Part shown: positions 48,203 to 57,850 of the stretch, in pieces
Layout of the letters: the number at the start of each line of letters is the position of its first letter
Numbering within the stretch: position 1 is the stretch's first letter
Origin: an uncultured Lachnospiraceae bacterium
Lineage (GTDB): Bacteria; Bacillota; Clostridia; Lachnospirales; Lachnospiraceae
Direction of reading: 5' to 3'
Length of the DNA stretch: 64,000 bases
Assembly: GCA_934394565.1 (NCBI GenBank)
Contig: CAKRQV010000008.1
Location: 1 to 64,000, forward strand
Made by a program: the position numbers and the translations under genes
Notes under the pieces: generated by a model
Database searches by the model: none
Told to the model about the DNA's origin: nothing
What the model saw: only the letters and a program-made list of their open reading frames with translations

Positions 48203-50173
48203 TCAGACAATTCTCCTGAATTTCTTCTCTATTTCCGCCTTGGTCATGCGGATGATCGTCGGACGGCCATGGGGGCACTGATAGGGATTGTCCAGTGTCA
48301 GAAGCTCCTTTAACAGCTCTCTGACTTCTGGAAGGCTCATCCGGTTATTTCCCTTTACGGCTGCCTTACAGGCCATGGTCGCGATGCGGTGGCCGATCAG
48401 CTCTCGCGATTCCCTCTTACCGATACCGTCTGCGCAGTCGGATAACAGCTCTTCAAACAACGGACGGGTTTCGATGCCGTATAGATTGTGCGGTACGCTC
48501 CGCACGGCGATGGCGTCAGAGCCAAAGCTTTCCAGTTCAAAGCCGTACTCGGCAAAGACGTCCGTGTATTCCTTTAAAAGCTCCATCTCCTGCATGGATG
48601 GATGCAGGATCGTCGGCGGAGAGACCATCTGTGAGGTCACCGCACGTTTTTCATATTCCTTCATCAGCCGCTCAAACATGACCTTTTCATGGGCGGCATG
48701 CTGGTCCATGATAAACAGGGCATTATCCATCTCAAACAGCCAGTAGGTATCGAAAAGCTGTCCGATGATCGTATACTGCTTTTCATCCGCCAGCGGGAAT
48801 GCGCCGTCTTCGGCAAACAGAGACAGCTGCCCGGGCTTCTCAGGCTGCATATTTTTCAGACTTTCTTCTGCCGCTGCGACAGACTTTGGCTCTGCCGTAT
48901 GGCTGCCATACGGCGAAGACTCCTCCCGCGTACCGCTAAATGGCAGTGATGCTGCTGTGGTCTGCACTGGTCGGGTGACGGATACCGGGGACTTTACAGC
49001 TGCTTCTGGCTTCCCGGTCGGCTGTACCGGCAGCGGTCTGGTTACCGGACGTACAACTGGAGTTGCCGGGCGCAGGCTCTGCTCCCGCCGCCTTGTCTCA
49101 AAAGGCTCCGGCAGAGCTTTTTGTTTCGCTATACGCTGCGTTTCACGTGATTTTTTCTCGTCATCATCGCCATTAAATACAAGTACAGCATGATGCAGTG
49201 TGGAAAGCACTGCTTCCTTTGTCTGGAAATAAATCTTTTCCTGAGAAGAGAAACGAACCTCCCGCTTGGCCGGATGCACATTGATATCGACTTCCGTACC
49301 AGGCATTTCAAAGAAAAGACACGTAAAAGGATACTGATGCTGCATCATAAAGGTGCGATATCCCTCTTCAATACCCTTGGTGATGATCTTGTCCTTGACA
49401 TAACGTCCGTTCACGTAATAATTCTCGAAGTTGCGGTTACCGCGGGAAATGATCGGTTTGCCGATAAAGCCCTGGATTGACAATGTATCATCCTTATAGG
49501 AAACCGGCAGAAGCTCTGCGGCGATATCCCGACCATAAATCTGGTAGATGATTTCTTTTAATTCACCACGTCCCGTTGTCTGAAAGCGGATCTGTCCGTT
49601 GACAATATATTTGAAAGAAACGGACGGATGGGAAAGTGCCAGCTGCTCCATGTGCGACGTAATATAGTTGGCTTCAGTAGTGGCTGTCTTTAAAAATTTT
49701 GCACGGGCCGGTACGTTAAAGAACAGATTGCGAACCAGAATAGTCGTCCCTTCCGGTGCCCCGATTTCTTCAAGTGCTTTTTCCGTTCCACCTTCGATCA
49801 CATATCGGCTCCCTGTCAGACTCTCCTTTGTTTTCGAGATCAGCTCGACCTGTGCCACCGCAGAAATACTCGAAAGTGCCTCACCACGAAAGCCAAGGGA
49901 ATGAATTGTTAAAAGATCCTTTACCGAAGTGATCTTGCTGGTCGCATGGCGTAAAAAAGCTGTGGCAATCTGCTCTTTCGGGATACCGCAGCCGTTGTCG
50001 GTAATACGGATAAAGGCGATACCGCCCTGTCTGATCTCAACAGTAATGGCTGTGGAACCGGCATCAATGGCGTTTTCTACCAGCTCCTTGACAACGGATG
50101 CCGGACGTTCTACGACCTCGCCTGCGGCAATCTGGTCGATGGTATGTTTATCTAGTACGGCGATCTGCCCCAT
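48203..50173 (-). CDS. mutL: DNA mismatch repair protein MutL with endonuclease motif
   Basis: A protein of 656 aa. The GHKL ATPase motifs are ELVENAIDAGSTAI, DNGCGI and GFRGEALSS. A variable linker (about residues 335-455) is rich in Pro, Thr and Arg. The C-terminal domain carries the metal-binding endonuclease motif DQHAAHEKVMFE (DQHA-x2-E-x4-E), and it ends with an RPT-type CPHGRPT. MutL of this kind nicks the new strand, as expected in a bacterium without MutH. It sits between mutS and miaA. Confidence 0.97.
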   Translation of the reverse strand: MGQIAVLDKHTIDQIAAGEVVERPASVVKELVENAIDAGSTAITVEIRQGGIAFIRITDNGCGIPKEQIATAFLRHATSKITSVKDLLTIHSLGFRGEALSSISAVAQVELISKTKESLTGSRYVIEGGTEKALEEIGAPEGTTILVRNLFFNVPARAKFLKTATTEANYITSHMEQLALSHPSVSFKYIVNGQIRFQTTGRGELKEIIYQIYGRDIAAELLPVSYKDDTLSIQGFIGKPIISRGNRNFENYYVNGRYVKDKIITKGIEEGYRTFMMQHQYPFTCLFFEMPGTEVDINVHPAKREVRFSSQEKIYFQTKEAVLSTLHHAVLVFNGDDDEKKSRETQRIAKQKALPEPFETRRREQSLRPATPVVRPVTRPLPVQPTGKPEAAVKSPVSVTRPVQTTAASLPFSGTREESSPYGSHTAEPKSVAAAEESLKNMQPEKPGQLSLFAEDGAFPLADEKQYTIIGQLFDTYWLFEMDNALFIMDQHAAHEKVMFERLMKEYEKRAVTSQMVSPPTILHPSMQEMELLKEYTDVFAEYGFELESFGSDAIAVRSVPHNLYGIETRPLFEELLSDCADGIGKRESRELIGHRIATMACKAAVKGNNRMSLPEVRELLKELLTLDNPYQCPHGRPTIIRMTKAEIEKKFRRIV

Positions 50174-50191
50174 AGCTTTCTCCTGCCTTTC

Positions 50192-52831
50192 CTACCAGCG
50201 GTTTTTTAACTTGTTCTGCAAACGATAAATCGTATTTAAGGCGTCAATGGGCGTCAGATTGCCAACATCGATTTCCTTAAGTTCTTTCAGAATATCGTCG
50301 TCCTTTACAGTGTCAAATAAAGACATCTGTTCCAGATCGACTTCATCGTAATGTACCGGCTTTTTGTGGTTTTTCGGCGCTGCGGCCATATCCCGCACAC
50401 GCTCGGTGATATCGGCATCGAGAAGCTGATCCACCAGCTCTTTGGCACGCTCGATCACTGAATCCGGCACACCGGCCAGCTTGGCCACCTGGATACCATA
50501 GCTCTTGTCTGCTCCACCACGGATGATCTTTCGTAAAAATACGATATCATCACCGCGTTCCTTTACAGCAATACAGTAATTGCTGACTCCCGGAATCTTG
50601 CCCTCAAGCTCTGTCAGTTCATGGTAGTGGGTGGCAAAAAGCGTCTTTGCTCCCAAAAGCTTTGTATTGGCAATATGCTCAATCACAGCCCATGCAATAC
50701 TTAACCCGTCAAAGGTACTCGTACCGCGGCCGATCTCATCAAGGATCAGAAGACTCCTGGACGTAGCGTTTCTTAAGATATTGGCAACCTCAGTCATTTC
50801 CACCATAAAGGTACTCTGTCCGCTGGCCAGATCGTCAGATGCACCCACACGGGTAAAGATACGGTCTACGATACCGATCTTTGCCTTATCCGCCGGGACA
50901 AAGGATCCGATCTGCGCCATCAGAACGATCAGGGCCACCTGCCGCATGTAGGTGGACTTGCCGGCCATGTTCGGTCCGGTAATGACAGCAATCCGATTAT
51001 TCCCATTGTCGAGCCGGACATCATTGGCGATAAACATATCGTTGGAGATCATCTGCTCCACGACCGGATGGCGACCGTTCTGGATATCAATGATGCCCCG
51101 ATTGTTGACGCTCGGACGGACATAATTATTCCGCGAGGCCACCAGAGAAAGCGACGCAAAAACGTCCAGTCTTGCCACAGCGCGGGCTGTTGTCTGGATG
51201 CGCTCTACCTGGGCGGCCACCGTATCACGGATCTGGGCAAACAGCACGTATTCCAGGGAATACAGCTTATCCTCCGCACCGAGGATCATATCCTCGAGCT
51301 CCTTGAGCTTCGGCGTGATATAGCGCTCTGCATTGGTCAGGGTCTGCTTGCGGGTATAGTAGTCCGGCACCATCTCCTTAAAGGAATTGGTGACCTCAAG
51401 ATAATAGCCGAATACTTTATTATATTTGACTTTGAGGTTGCGGATGCCGGTTTTATCGCGCTCCGTTGCCTCCAGATCGGCCAGCCAGGTCTTGCCCTCG
51501 GTCTTGGCATGGCGGTAATTATCAACGTCTGTATTGTAGCCGTCGCGGATGATGCCGCCCTCCTTCATTGCCAGCGGCGGATCGTCGACAATCGCAGCTT
51601 CGATCAGGGAGCACAGATCTTCCAGAGGATCCATCTCATCCAGGATCTGTGCCAGCGCCTGACACGAAAAATCCTTCAGGATCCGACGGATATGCGGCAG
51701 CATTTCCAGTGAGGAACGGAAAGCCAGAAGATCTCTCGGATTGGCAGAATGGTAGCTGATCCGGGAAATCAGACGCTCCAGATCGTAGACTGGCTGCAGA
51801 TACTCACGGATCTCATCACGAGCCATCGGATTGTTGTTTAATTCTTCGATGGCATCCTGGCGGATCTCGATCTCTTTAACGTCCACAAGCGGCTGCTCTA
51901 CAAAGCTTCGCATCATACGTGCACCCATAGCAGTTTTTGTCTTGTCCAGTACCCATAAAAGGGAGCCTCTCTTCTGCTTTTCCCGCAAGGTTTCCACCAG
52001 CTCAAGATTTCGGCGACTGGAACTGTCGATCAGCATATAATGGTCGGTCACATACGGCGTGATCGTGCTCATATGCTCCAGATTGCTTTTCTGGGTTTCA
52101 CGCAGATAAGTAAACAAAGCTCCTGCAGCGATGACCGATGTTTCGTAATCGCCAAGCCCCAGTCCCTCAATGCTCATCAAATGGAAATGTTCCATCAGTG
52201 TCTTATGACAGAGATCATCGTCAAAATACCAGGAATCCAGCGGATATACGGCAATCTGCAGCCGGTGCTTTAAATCCTCCACATCCAGTCCGCAGACCAT
52301 CAGTGCCTGATTGCAGATGATCTCAGACGGCGTATATTTATTAATTTCATCGACCAGTTTTCGGATCTTATCGACCTCGGTAACATAGCATTCACCGGTG
52401 CTGATATCGGCGATACAGATGCCGAAATGGTTTTCCATATAGACGATGCTCATCAGATAATTGTTTTTTGCATCATCGATACCGGTGGCGTTTAAATTTG
52501 TACCCGGTGTAACGACCCGGACAACCTCTCGTTTGACCATTCCCTTGGCGGTCTTCGGATCCTCAACCTGCTCACAGATCGCTACTTTATAGCCTTTGGC
52601 GATCAGACGGTTAATGTAGGTGTCTGCGGCATGGAATGGCACACCGCACATGGGAGCTCTCTCTTCCAGACCACAGTCTTTGCCTGTCAGAGTCAGCTCC
52701 AGTTCTTTGGTTACAGTTAGTGCATCATCAAAAAACATTTCGTAAAAGTCGCCGAGACGGTAAAACAGAATACAGTCCTTGTACTCTTCCTTTGTTTTCA
52801 TATAATGCTGCATCATTGGTGAAAGTGCCAA
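50192..52831 (-). CDS. mutS: DNA mismatch repair protein MutS
   Basis: A protein of 879 aa with all domains. The mismatch-binding motif FYEMFFDDA lies in the GDFYEMF region near residue 27. The connector, lever and clamp follow, and the ATPase has Walker A GPNMAGKSTYMRQ, Walker B LLILDEIGRGTSTFDG and FATHYHELTEL. The C-terminal tail includes the helix-turn-helix dimer region. It is followed 18 nt later by mutL. Confidence 0.98.
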   Translation of the reverse strand: MALSPMMQHYMKTKEEYKDCILFYRLGDFYEMFFDDALTVTKELELTLTGKDCGLEERAPMCGVPFHAADTYINRLIAKGYKVAICEQVEDPKTAKGMVKREVVRVVTPGTNLNATGIDDAKNNYLMSIVYMENHFGICIADISTGECYVTEVDKIRKLVDEINKYTPSEIICNQALMVCGLDVEDLKHRLQIAVYPLDSWYFDDDLCHKTLMEHFHLMSIEGLGLGDYETSVIAAGALFTYLRETQKSNLEHMSTITPYVTDHYMLIDSSSRRNLELVETLREKQKRGSLLWVLDKTKTAMGARMMRSFVEQPLVDVKEIEIRQDAIEELNNNPMARDEIREYLQPVYDLERLISRISYHSANPRDLLAFRSSLEMLPHIRRILKDFSCQALAQILDEMDPLEDLCSLIEAAIVDDPPLAMKEGGIIRDGYNTDVDNYRHAKTEGKTWLADLEATERDKTGIRNLKVKYNKVFGYYLEVTNSFKEMVPDYYTRKQTLTNAERYITPKLKELEDMILGAEDKLYSLEYVLFAQIRDTVAAQVERIQTTARAVARLDVFASLSLVASRNNYVRPSVNNRGIIDIQNGRHPVVEQMISNDMFIANDVRLDNGNNRIAVITGPNMAGKSTYMRQVALIVLMAQIGSFVPADKAKIGIVDRIFTRVGASDDLASGQSTFMVEMTEVANILRNATSRSLLILDEIGRGTSTFDGLSIAWAVIEHIANTKLLGAKTLFATHYHELTELEGKIPGVSNYCIAVKERGDDIVFLRKIIRGGADKSYGIQVAKLAGVPDSVIERAKELVDQLLDADITERVRDMAAAPKNHKKPVHYDEVDLEQMSLFDTVKDDDILKELKEIDVGNLTPIDALNTIYRLQNKLKNRW

Positions 52832-52844
52832 AATATCTACCTGC

Positions 52845-54284
52845 CTATTCTTCTACACGGCTGCCCATGTAGTAAAATCCTTTGCATATGTCCAGATGTA
52901 CCGGAAGAATTTTTCCGATATCTGCCGGTGTGCCTGGAAAATGTACGAGTAAATTGTTTCCAAGACGGCCAGTGACCAGATGCTCATCCTGCTCATTGAC
53001 GCCCTCGACAAGGACATCCATGGTGCGACCCTCAAACCGGGAACATTCCTCCCTGGAAATTTCCTGCACCAGCGTAAGAAGACGGTCAAATCGCTCTTTG
53101 ACGACAGATTCATCGACCTGATTCTCCATAGCGGCAGCCGGTGTACCGGTACGCCTGGAATAAATAAAGGTAAATGCACTGTCGTAGCGGACGCGACGCA
53201 CGACATCCAGTGTTTCTTTAAAATCTTCTTCCGTCTCTCCCGGGAAGCCAACGATAATGTCGGTGGTCAGGGAAATATCCGGGATTGCCTGGCGGATTTT
53301 TTCTGTCAGTGCCAGATACTGTTCCTTGGTATAGCGACGGTTCATCACCTTTAAGACACGGCTGCTGCCGGACTGCAAAGGCAGATGGATGTGGCGACAG
53401 ATTTTCGGGTATCTCGCCATCACGTCGATCAGCTCGTCCGAGAGATCCTTCGGATGGGAGGTCATAAAGCGGATCCGTTTAAGACCATCGATCTGGGCTA
53501 CCTGCTCAAGCAATGCAGCAAAGCTTACCGGTGTTTCCAGATTTTTGCCGTAGGAATTGACATTTTGCCCCAGCAACATGACCTCGACTACACCGTCAGC
53601 TACCAGATGCCGGATTTCCTTGATGATATCCTCAGGCTGACGGCTCTTTTCACGGCCGCGTACATACGGTACAATACAGTAGCTGCAGAAATTGTTGCAG
53701 CCAAACATAATATTGACACCGGATTTAAAGCTGTATTTGCGGTCTACGGGCAACTCTTCCACGATCTCCTTCGTATCTTTCCACGTATCCACGATCATGC
53801 GGTCGGCACAGAGCATACCGTATAACAGCTCGGCAAACTTGTACAGATTGTGGGTACCAAAGATCAAATTGACGAAACGGTAGCTCTTTTTGATCTTGGC
53901 CACGACCTCTTCCTCCTGCATCATGCAGCCACACAGGGCAATCTTTAATTCCGGATTCTTCTTTCTGAGGCTGTGCAGATAACCAAGGCGGCCGTATACG
54001 CGTAAATTGGCGTTTTCACGGACGGTACATGTATTGTAGATGACAAAGTCGGCCTGTTCCTCTTCTTCTGTCTTATGATAGCCGGCCTGTTCCAGAATAC
54101 CTTCGAGCTTTTCTGAATCTCTGGCATTCATCTGACAGCCAAAGGTAACAACGCAGAAATATAAGGGGCGGCCAAGCTCCTTTTCTTTTTCTTCAATCAG
54201 CTGCCTTGCCATGCGCATAAAAGCATACTGGCGCAAAGTCTCATTTTCGGCTTTTTCCGGTGTAACGGGTGTTGTATTTTCCAT
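52845..54284 (-). CDS. miaB: tRNA-2-methylthio-N6-dimethylallyladenosine synthase
   Basis: A protein of 479 aa. The N-terminal UPF0004 domain holds the auxiliary cluster cysteines (VTFGCQMNARDSE, NTCTVRENAN, ALCGCMMQ). The radical SAM cluster is in GCNNFCSYCIVPYVRG (CxxxCxxC), and a C-terminal TRAM domain follows (about residues 405-470). It adds the methylthio group to i6A37 of tRNA. It shares this operon with miaA. Confidence 0.97.
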   Translation of the reverse strand: MENTTPVTPEKAENETLRQYAFMRMARQLIEEKEKELGRPLYFCVVTFGCQMNARDSEKLEGILEQAGYHKTEEEEQADFVIYNTCTVRENANLRVYGRLGYLHSLRKKNPELKIALCGCMMQEEEVVAKIKKSYRFVNLIFGTHNLYKFAELLYGMLCADRMIVDTWKDTKEIVEELPVDRKYSFKSGVNIMFGCNNFCSYCIVPYVRGREKSRQPEDIIKEIRHLVADGVVEVMLLGQNVNSYGKNLETPVSFAALLEQVAQIDGLKRIRFMTSHPKDLSDELIDVMARYPKICRHIHLPLQSGSSRVLKVMNRRYTKEQYLALTEKIRQAIPDISLTTDIIVGFPGETEEDFKETLDVVRRVRYDSAFTFIYSRRTGTPAAAMENQVDESVVKERFDRLLTLVQEISREECSRFEGRTMDVLVEGVNEQDEHLVTGRLGNNLLVHFPGTPADIGKILPVHLDICKGFYYMGSRVEE

Positions 54285-54288
54285 AATT

Positions 54289-54846
54289 TTATTTCCTGCC
54301 TGTATATTCTGTAGTTTCTGTCAGGACCATTTGCGGACAGATATCGGTCTCTTCAAAAGGCACAGCATCGTAGATCTGAAAATCAAAGGCCAGTGCGATG
54401 GTGGTATGTTCGGACCATGTGGCCAGATAACGGTCATAAAAGCCCTGTCCGTAGCCGATTCGGTGGCATTTGGTATCAAAAGCAACGCCCGGCACCAGCA
54501 TCAGTGCTTTTGGCCATGTGACTATTTCCCCACGGGCCGGTTCCAGGATACCGAAATACCCCGGTTCTAACTGGTCGAGCGTTTCCAGCCAGTAAAAATC
54601 CATCTCCTTGCCACGGACTTTCGGGGCGGCAACCTTTTTACCATCAACCATGCATTGACGAATCAGATCCATGGTCTCCACTTCATGCTTGGCATCAACA
54701 TAGACAAAGATCTCACTGCTGTTTTTGTAGGCATCCATAGCGGTCAGGCGACGTAAAATCTGCATACTGCGCTCATGTACTTCACTGTCTGTGATGGCTT
54801 TGCGTCTGGCAAAGATTTCTTTTCTAATGCGTGTTTTTTCTTCCAT
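54289..54846 (-). CDS. 5-formyltetrahydrofolate cyclo-ligase
   Basis: A protein of 185 aa. The start at 54846 follows GGGAG. The ATP/folate-binding motifs are RKEIFARRKAI, VYVDAKHEVETM, and the C-terminal VPGVAFDTKCHRIGYGQGFYDRYLA. It returns 5-formyl-THF to 5,10-methenyl-THF. It overlaps DUF896 by 23 nt and leads into miaB. Confidence 0.94.
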   Translation of the reverse strand: MEEKTRIRKEIFARRKAITDSEVHERSMQILRRLTAMDAYKNSSEIFVYVDAKHEVETMDLIRQCMVDGKKVAAPKVRGKEMDFYWLETLDQLEPGYFGILEPARGEIVTWPKALMLVPGVAFDTKCHRIGYGQGFYDRYLATWSEHTTIALAFDFQIYDAVPFEETDICPQMVLTETTEYTGRK

Positions 54847-55048
54847 ACTTTTCTCCCAGATTGACAACGGAGCCGTCCATTTCAATCATGTCAATATTAT
54901 TCATCTGTGTGCGGATATTGTGTTTGATTGCCTCAATGTATTCCCGGCGCAAAAGTGCCTGTTCTTCCTTTTCTGCAGGAGTAAGTCCTCCGGCGGTCTT
55001 GGATTTCTTTGCAAGGGCATTGATTCTCTGGATTTTCTTCTGATCCAT
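54824..55048 (-). CDS. DUF896-family protein (YnzC-like)
   Basis: A protein of 74 aa behind ACAGGAGGAA. The family's start MDQKKIQRINALAKKSK and ALLRREYIEAIKHNIRTQMNNI block are clear. It is a small helical-hairpin protein. B. subtilis YnzC is in the SOS-regulated yneA operon, but here it heads the miaB-mutSL operon and no LexA box is seen. Its function is unknown. Confidence 0.9.
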   Translation of the reverse strand: MDQKKIQRINALAKKSKTAGGLTPAEKEEQALLRREYIEAIKHNIRTQMNNIDMIEMDGSVVNLGEKYGRKNTH

Positions 55049-55193
55049 AGTTCCTCCTGTATAGTGTACGTTGTACGCTGTCTCTTTCATACATTGCACA
55101 GCGCTACGAAAAATAAGCATAACCTGTCAAATATCATATTTTACTATATTTTCTCCGGTTTGTCTACCGGCGGAAAATTCAAAAAGATACGAA

Positions 55194-55231
55194 AAAGCTG
55201 CTGCCGGATGGTAGTTTCCGGCAGCAGCTTT
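55194..55231 (-). terminator. Intrinsic terminator after the DUF3048 gene
   Basis: AAAGCTGCTGCCGGA (55194-55208) and TCCGGCAGCAGCTTT (55217-55231) form a perfect 15-bp stem with an 8-nt loop. The T run is on the - strand side, and it closes the nfnA-to-DUF3048 run of genes. Confidence 0.9.
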
Positions 55232-55237
55232 CCCTGC

Positions 55238-56356
55238 TTATTCTGTGATCTGTACGCGTTCAGCATTCGGATTGAGAATGATACCTACATAGGTCTTGCC
55301 TGTATTTAATTTAACTTCAGAACCGTCAGCCATATAATAATGGGTAATACCCGTGGTAGAATCTCTGTTCCAGGTCATCTCTGTGCATACACCATTGGAA
55401 ATATACTGTGCCTTTCCGCCGGAATTGATGTCGATATTTAAAGATTTCTCATCATCGAACATCTCGTAATTGCAGTACTGCAGGATCAGATTCTTGAAGG
55501 TCAGCTGGTTGCCGGTCTGATCGTCGATCTGCTTGGCATCAAACTGGAAACGGTAATACAGCTGGTCGTCGCTGTTGTAAGTAAAGTACGGATCGTTATG
55601 GAAGTAGCCGGTGCGTACAGTATTGGCCGGTGTGCCTTCATAGGAAGCTGTCTCGCCGCTGTTTACAAACTGGAAATAGCCATGATACCCGGCATCATAA
55701 TTCGTATCAAAGCCCTGCTTTTCGATACCGGCTTTGATACCGTCTGCGCTGGCATAGCAGTTGTGCGGCGCTTTTCTGTCCTCGGTACGGTAATATACTC
55801 CGGCGCCGGTGCTGGTAACGCCGTCCATGCTGTCCGTTGTCGGGGAATCGAGAAGGTCTACGGCATATTTGGAATGACCGACGCTGCAGTAGATCGCATC
55901 CCAGCCAAGGGCAAAGCGGACGAAATAGATACGGGCGCTTCGTACGGAACCGATCTTTGTCAGACCATCGTAATTTTCAAAAATACCCATCAGACGGGTG
56001 ATACCGCCCTCTACCGGTGCTTCATAAAGAACGTCGGCATTTTCAATACCGGACTGCGGGCAGGCAGCCTGAATGTTGTTAAACATCATGGCGACCGGAC
56101 GCTGACGGCTGATGGCTTCATCCACGTATTCGCCGGTCAGATAGCTTTTTGCCATGCCCTCCGGGGCGTTCGGATCGATCTCCTCCGCTGCAATAGCCGA
56201 AGGCTCGGCTAGTTCGGAAGTCTCGCTGACCACCGAGGAGGAAATTTCTGCCGGTGGTGTGACAGAAGAAACTACGGAAGAAGCCGTACCCTTGCCACAT
56301 CCTGTCAGTGCCAGTGCCAGTGTAAGTCCCATTGCTGCGATCTGTTTAGTTTTCAT
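55238..56356 (-). CDS. DUF3048 lipoprotein
   Basis: A protein of 372 aa. The start at 56356 follows AGAGG and overlaps ybeY. It has a lipoprotein signal (hydrophobic stretch, then LALTGCGKG), a serine-rich spacer, and then the two-part DUF3048 domain: ISRQRPVAMMFNNIQAACPQSGIENADVLYEAPVEGGITR, IGSVRSARIYFVR, and TGKTYVGIILN at the end. It is related to B. subtilis YerB. It is secreted and lipid-anchored, with function unknown. It is the last gene of its operon. Confidence 0.9.
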   Translation of the reverse strand: MKTKQIAAMGLTLALALTGCGKGTASSVVSSVTPPAEISSSVVSETSELAEPSAIAAEEIDPNAPEGMAKSYLTGEYVDEAISRQRPVAMMFNNIQAACPQSGIENADVLYEAPVEGGITRLMGIFENYDGLTKIGSVRSARIYFVRFALGWDAIYCSVGHSKYAVDLLDSPTTDSMDGVTSTGAGVYYRTEDRKAPHNCYASADGIKAGIEKQGFDTNYDAGYHGYFQFVNSGETASYEGTPANTVRTGYFHNDPYFTYNSDDQLYYRFQFDAKQIDDQTGNQLTFKNLILQYCNYEMFDDEKSLNIDINSGGKAQYISNGVCTEMTWNRDSTTGITHYYMADGSEVKLNTGKTYVGIILNPNAERVQITE

Positions 56357-56858
56357 TTGCATCACCTCTCGTTATCTTCAGTTCATTCAGAACCTGATTT
56401 TGCTTTGCTTCCATTACAGCTGCTTCCCCGGGCGTCATATGATCATAGCCCAGAAGATGCAGCATACTGTGGGCGATTAAAAAGGCATACTCTCTCTTTA
56501 CGCCGTGCCCGAATTCCTCTGCCTGTTCCAGCATCCGGGGAATGCAGATCAGGATATCGCCAAGTAAAAGCTCTCCTGTTTCCGGATGAAAGGCATCATC
56601 TGCTTCCTCCAGGAAATCATATCTGGCCGGTGCCGGAAACGGCTGCATCGGGAAGGACAGCACATCCGTTACCCGGTCGATCTGCCGGAAATTGCGGTTG
56701 GCCTCCTGGATCTCGGCTTCACCGCTTAAAACAAGGCTGACCTCACATTCGTACGGACACTCTTCCTGGTCCAGTACGGCATCGATCACCTGACGGGCCA
56801 GCATCTCCTCATCAAACGGAAACGTATAGTCGTATTCTTTTTCAAATTCTAGCGTCAT
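56346..56858 (-). CDS. ybeY: Endoribonuclease YbeY (rRNA maturation)
   Basis: A protein of 170 aa. The zinc motif H-x3-H-x5-H is seen in AHSMLHLLGYDH, after GDILICIPRMLEQAEEFGH. YbeY acts in 16S rRNA 3'-end processing and ribosome quality control. It overlaps phoH by 4 nt, the standard phoH-ybeY pair. Confidence 0.96.
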   Translation of the reverse strand: MTLEFEKEYDYTFPFDEEMLARQVIDAVLDQEECPYECEVSLVLSGEAEIQEANRNFRQIDRVTDVLSFPMQPFPAPARYDFLEEADDAFHPETGELLLGDILICIPRMLEQAEEFGHGVKREYAFLIAHSMLHLLGYDHMTPGEAAVMEAKQNQVLNELKITRGDANEN

Positions 56859-57850
56859 CTTCTGCCCTTTCTGCCATCCGTTCTCTTTCTGGCTTTCTCT
56901 GTTTTCTTTTCGTAGGCATCGTAAGCCTGGACAATTTTCTGTACCAGCGGATGACGGACGACATCAGCACCGGTAAGTTCACAAAAAGCAATATCTTCGA
57001 TTCCCTGAAGAACCTCCTTTGCCACTTCCAGCCCGGACTTCTGATCAGCCGGCAGATCTTTCTGGGTGGAATCGCCCGTGACGATCACCTTGGAATCAAA
57101 ACCAATACGTGTCAGAAACATCTTCATCTGTGCCGGTGTTGTATTCTGGGCTTCGTCCAGGATAATAAAGGCGTTGTCCAGTGTACGGCCACGCATGTAG
57201 GCCAAAGGTGCGACCTCGATCAGCCCCTTTTCCATATTGCGCTGGAAATTCTCCGGACCCATGATCTGGTACAGGGCGTCGTAGAGCGGCCTGAGGTACG
57301 GGTCGATCTTGCTCTGCAGGTCACCGGGAAGGAAACCGAGCTTCTCCCCGGCCTCGATTGCCGGGCGGGTCAGGATAATCCGGCTCACTTCATCATTTCG
57401 AAACGCTGTGATTGCCATGGCCATCGCCAGATATGTCTTACCTGTACCTGCGGGTCCGATACCGAATACAATCTTGTTATTCTGGATTGCTTCCACATAT
57501 TTTTTCTGACCGAAAGTCTTTGGCTTGACTGGCTTGCCCTGGATCGTATGGCAGATGCAGGATTTGTCCATCTCCACGTATTTTTCTGTTTTTTCCGGTT
57601 CAGAAAGGGACAACAGGTAGTTGACATTCTGCTCATGGATCACATTTTTGCGGCGGGAAAGCTCCAGAAGCTGATTTAAAATCAGCACGGCTCTCTCCAC
57701 ATGGGTTTTCTGGCCGGTGATCCTTAACTCACCATCCCTCTCCACAGTCTCTACCTGCAATGTTTTTTCTATTTTTTTGAGATAACTGTCAAGCTCACCG
57801 AAAACATTTCTGGCATGCTCGGCAGGTATCTCCATGATTTCTTCGTACAT
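56855..57850 (-). CDS. phoH: PhoH-family ATPase (PhoH-like, KH-type N terminus)
   Basis: A protein of 331 aa from the ATG at 57850, which overlaps the yqfD stop. An N-terminal region of about 110 residues is followed by the ATPase core with Walker A GPAGTGKTYLA, TRPAIEAGEKLGFLPGD, and Walker B FIILDEAQNTTPAQMK. It is thought to act in RNA metabolism with YbeY. The yqfC-yqfD-phoH-ybeY order is conserved in spore-forming Firmicutes. Confidence 0.96.
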   Translation of the reverse strand: MYEEIMEIPAEHARNVFGELDSYLKKIEKTLQVETVERDGELRITGQKTHVERAVLILNQLLELSRRKNVIHEQNVNYLLSLSEPEKTEKYVEMDKSCICHTIQGKPVKPKTFGQKKYVEAIQNNKIVFGIGPAGTGKTYLAMAMAITAFRNDEVSRIILTRPAIEAGEKLGFLPGDLQSKIDPYLRPLYDALYQIMGPENFQRNMEKGLIEVAPLAYMRGRTLDNAFIILDEAQNTTPAQMKMFLTRIGFDSKVIVTGDSTQKDLPADQKSGLEVAKEVLQGIEDIAFCELTGADVVRHPLVQKIVQAYDAYEKKTEKARKRTDGRKGRR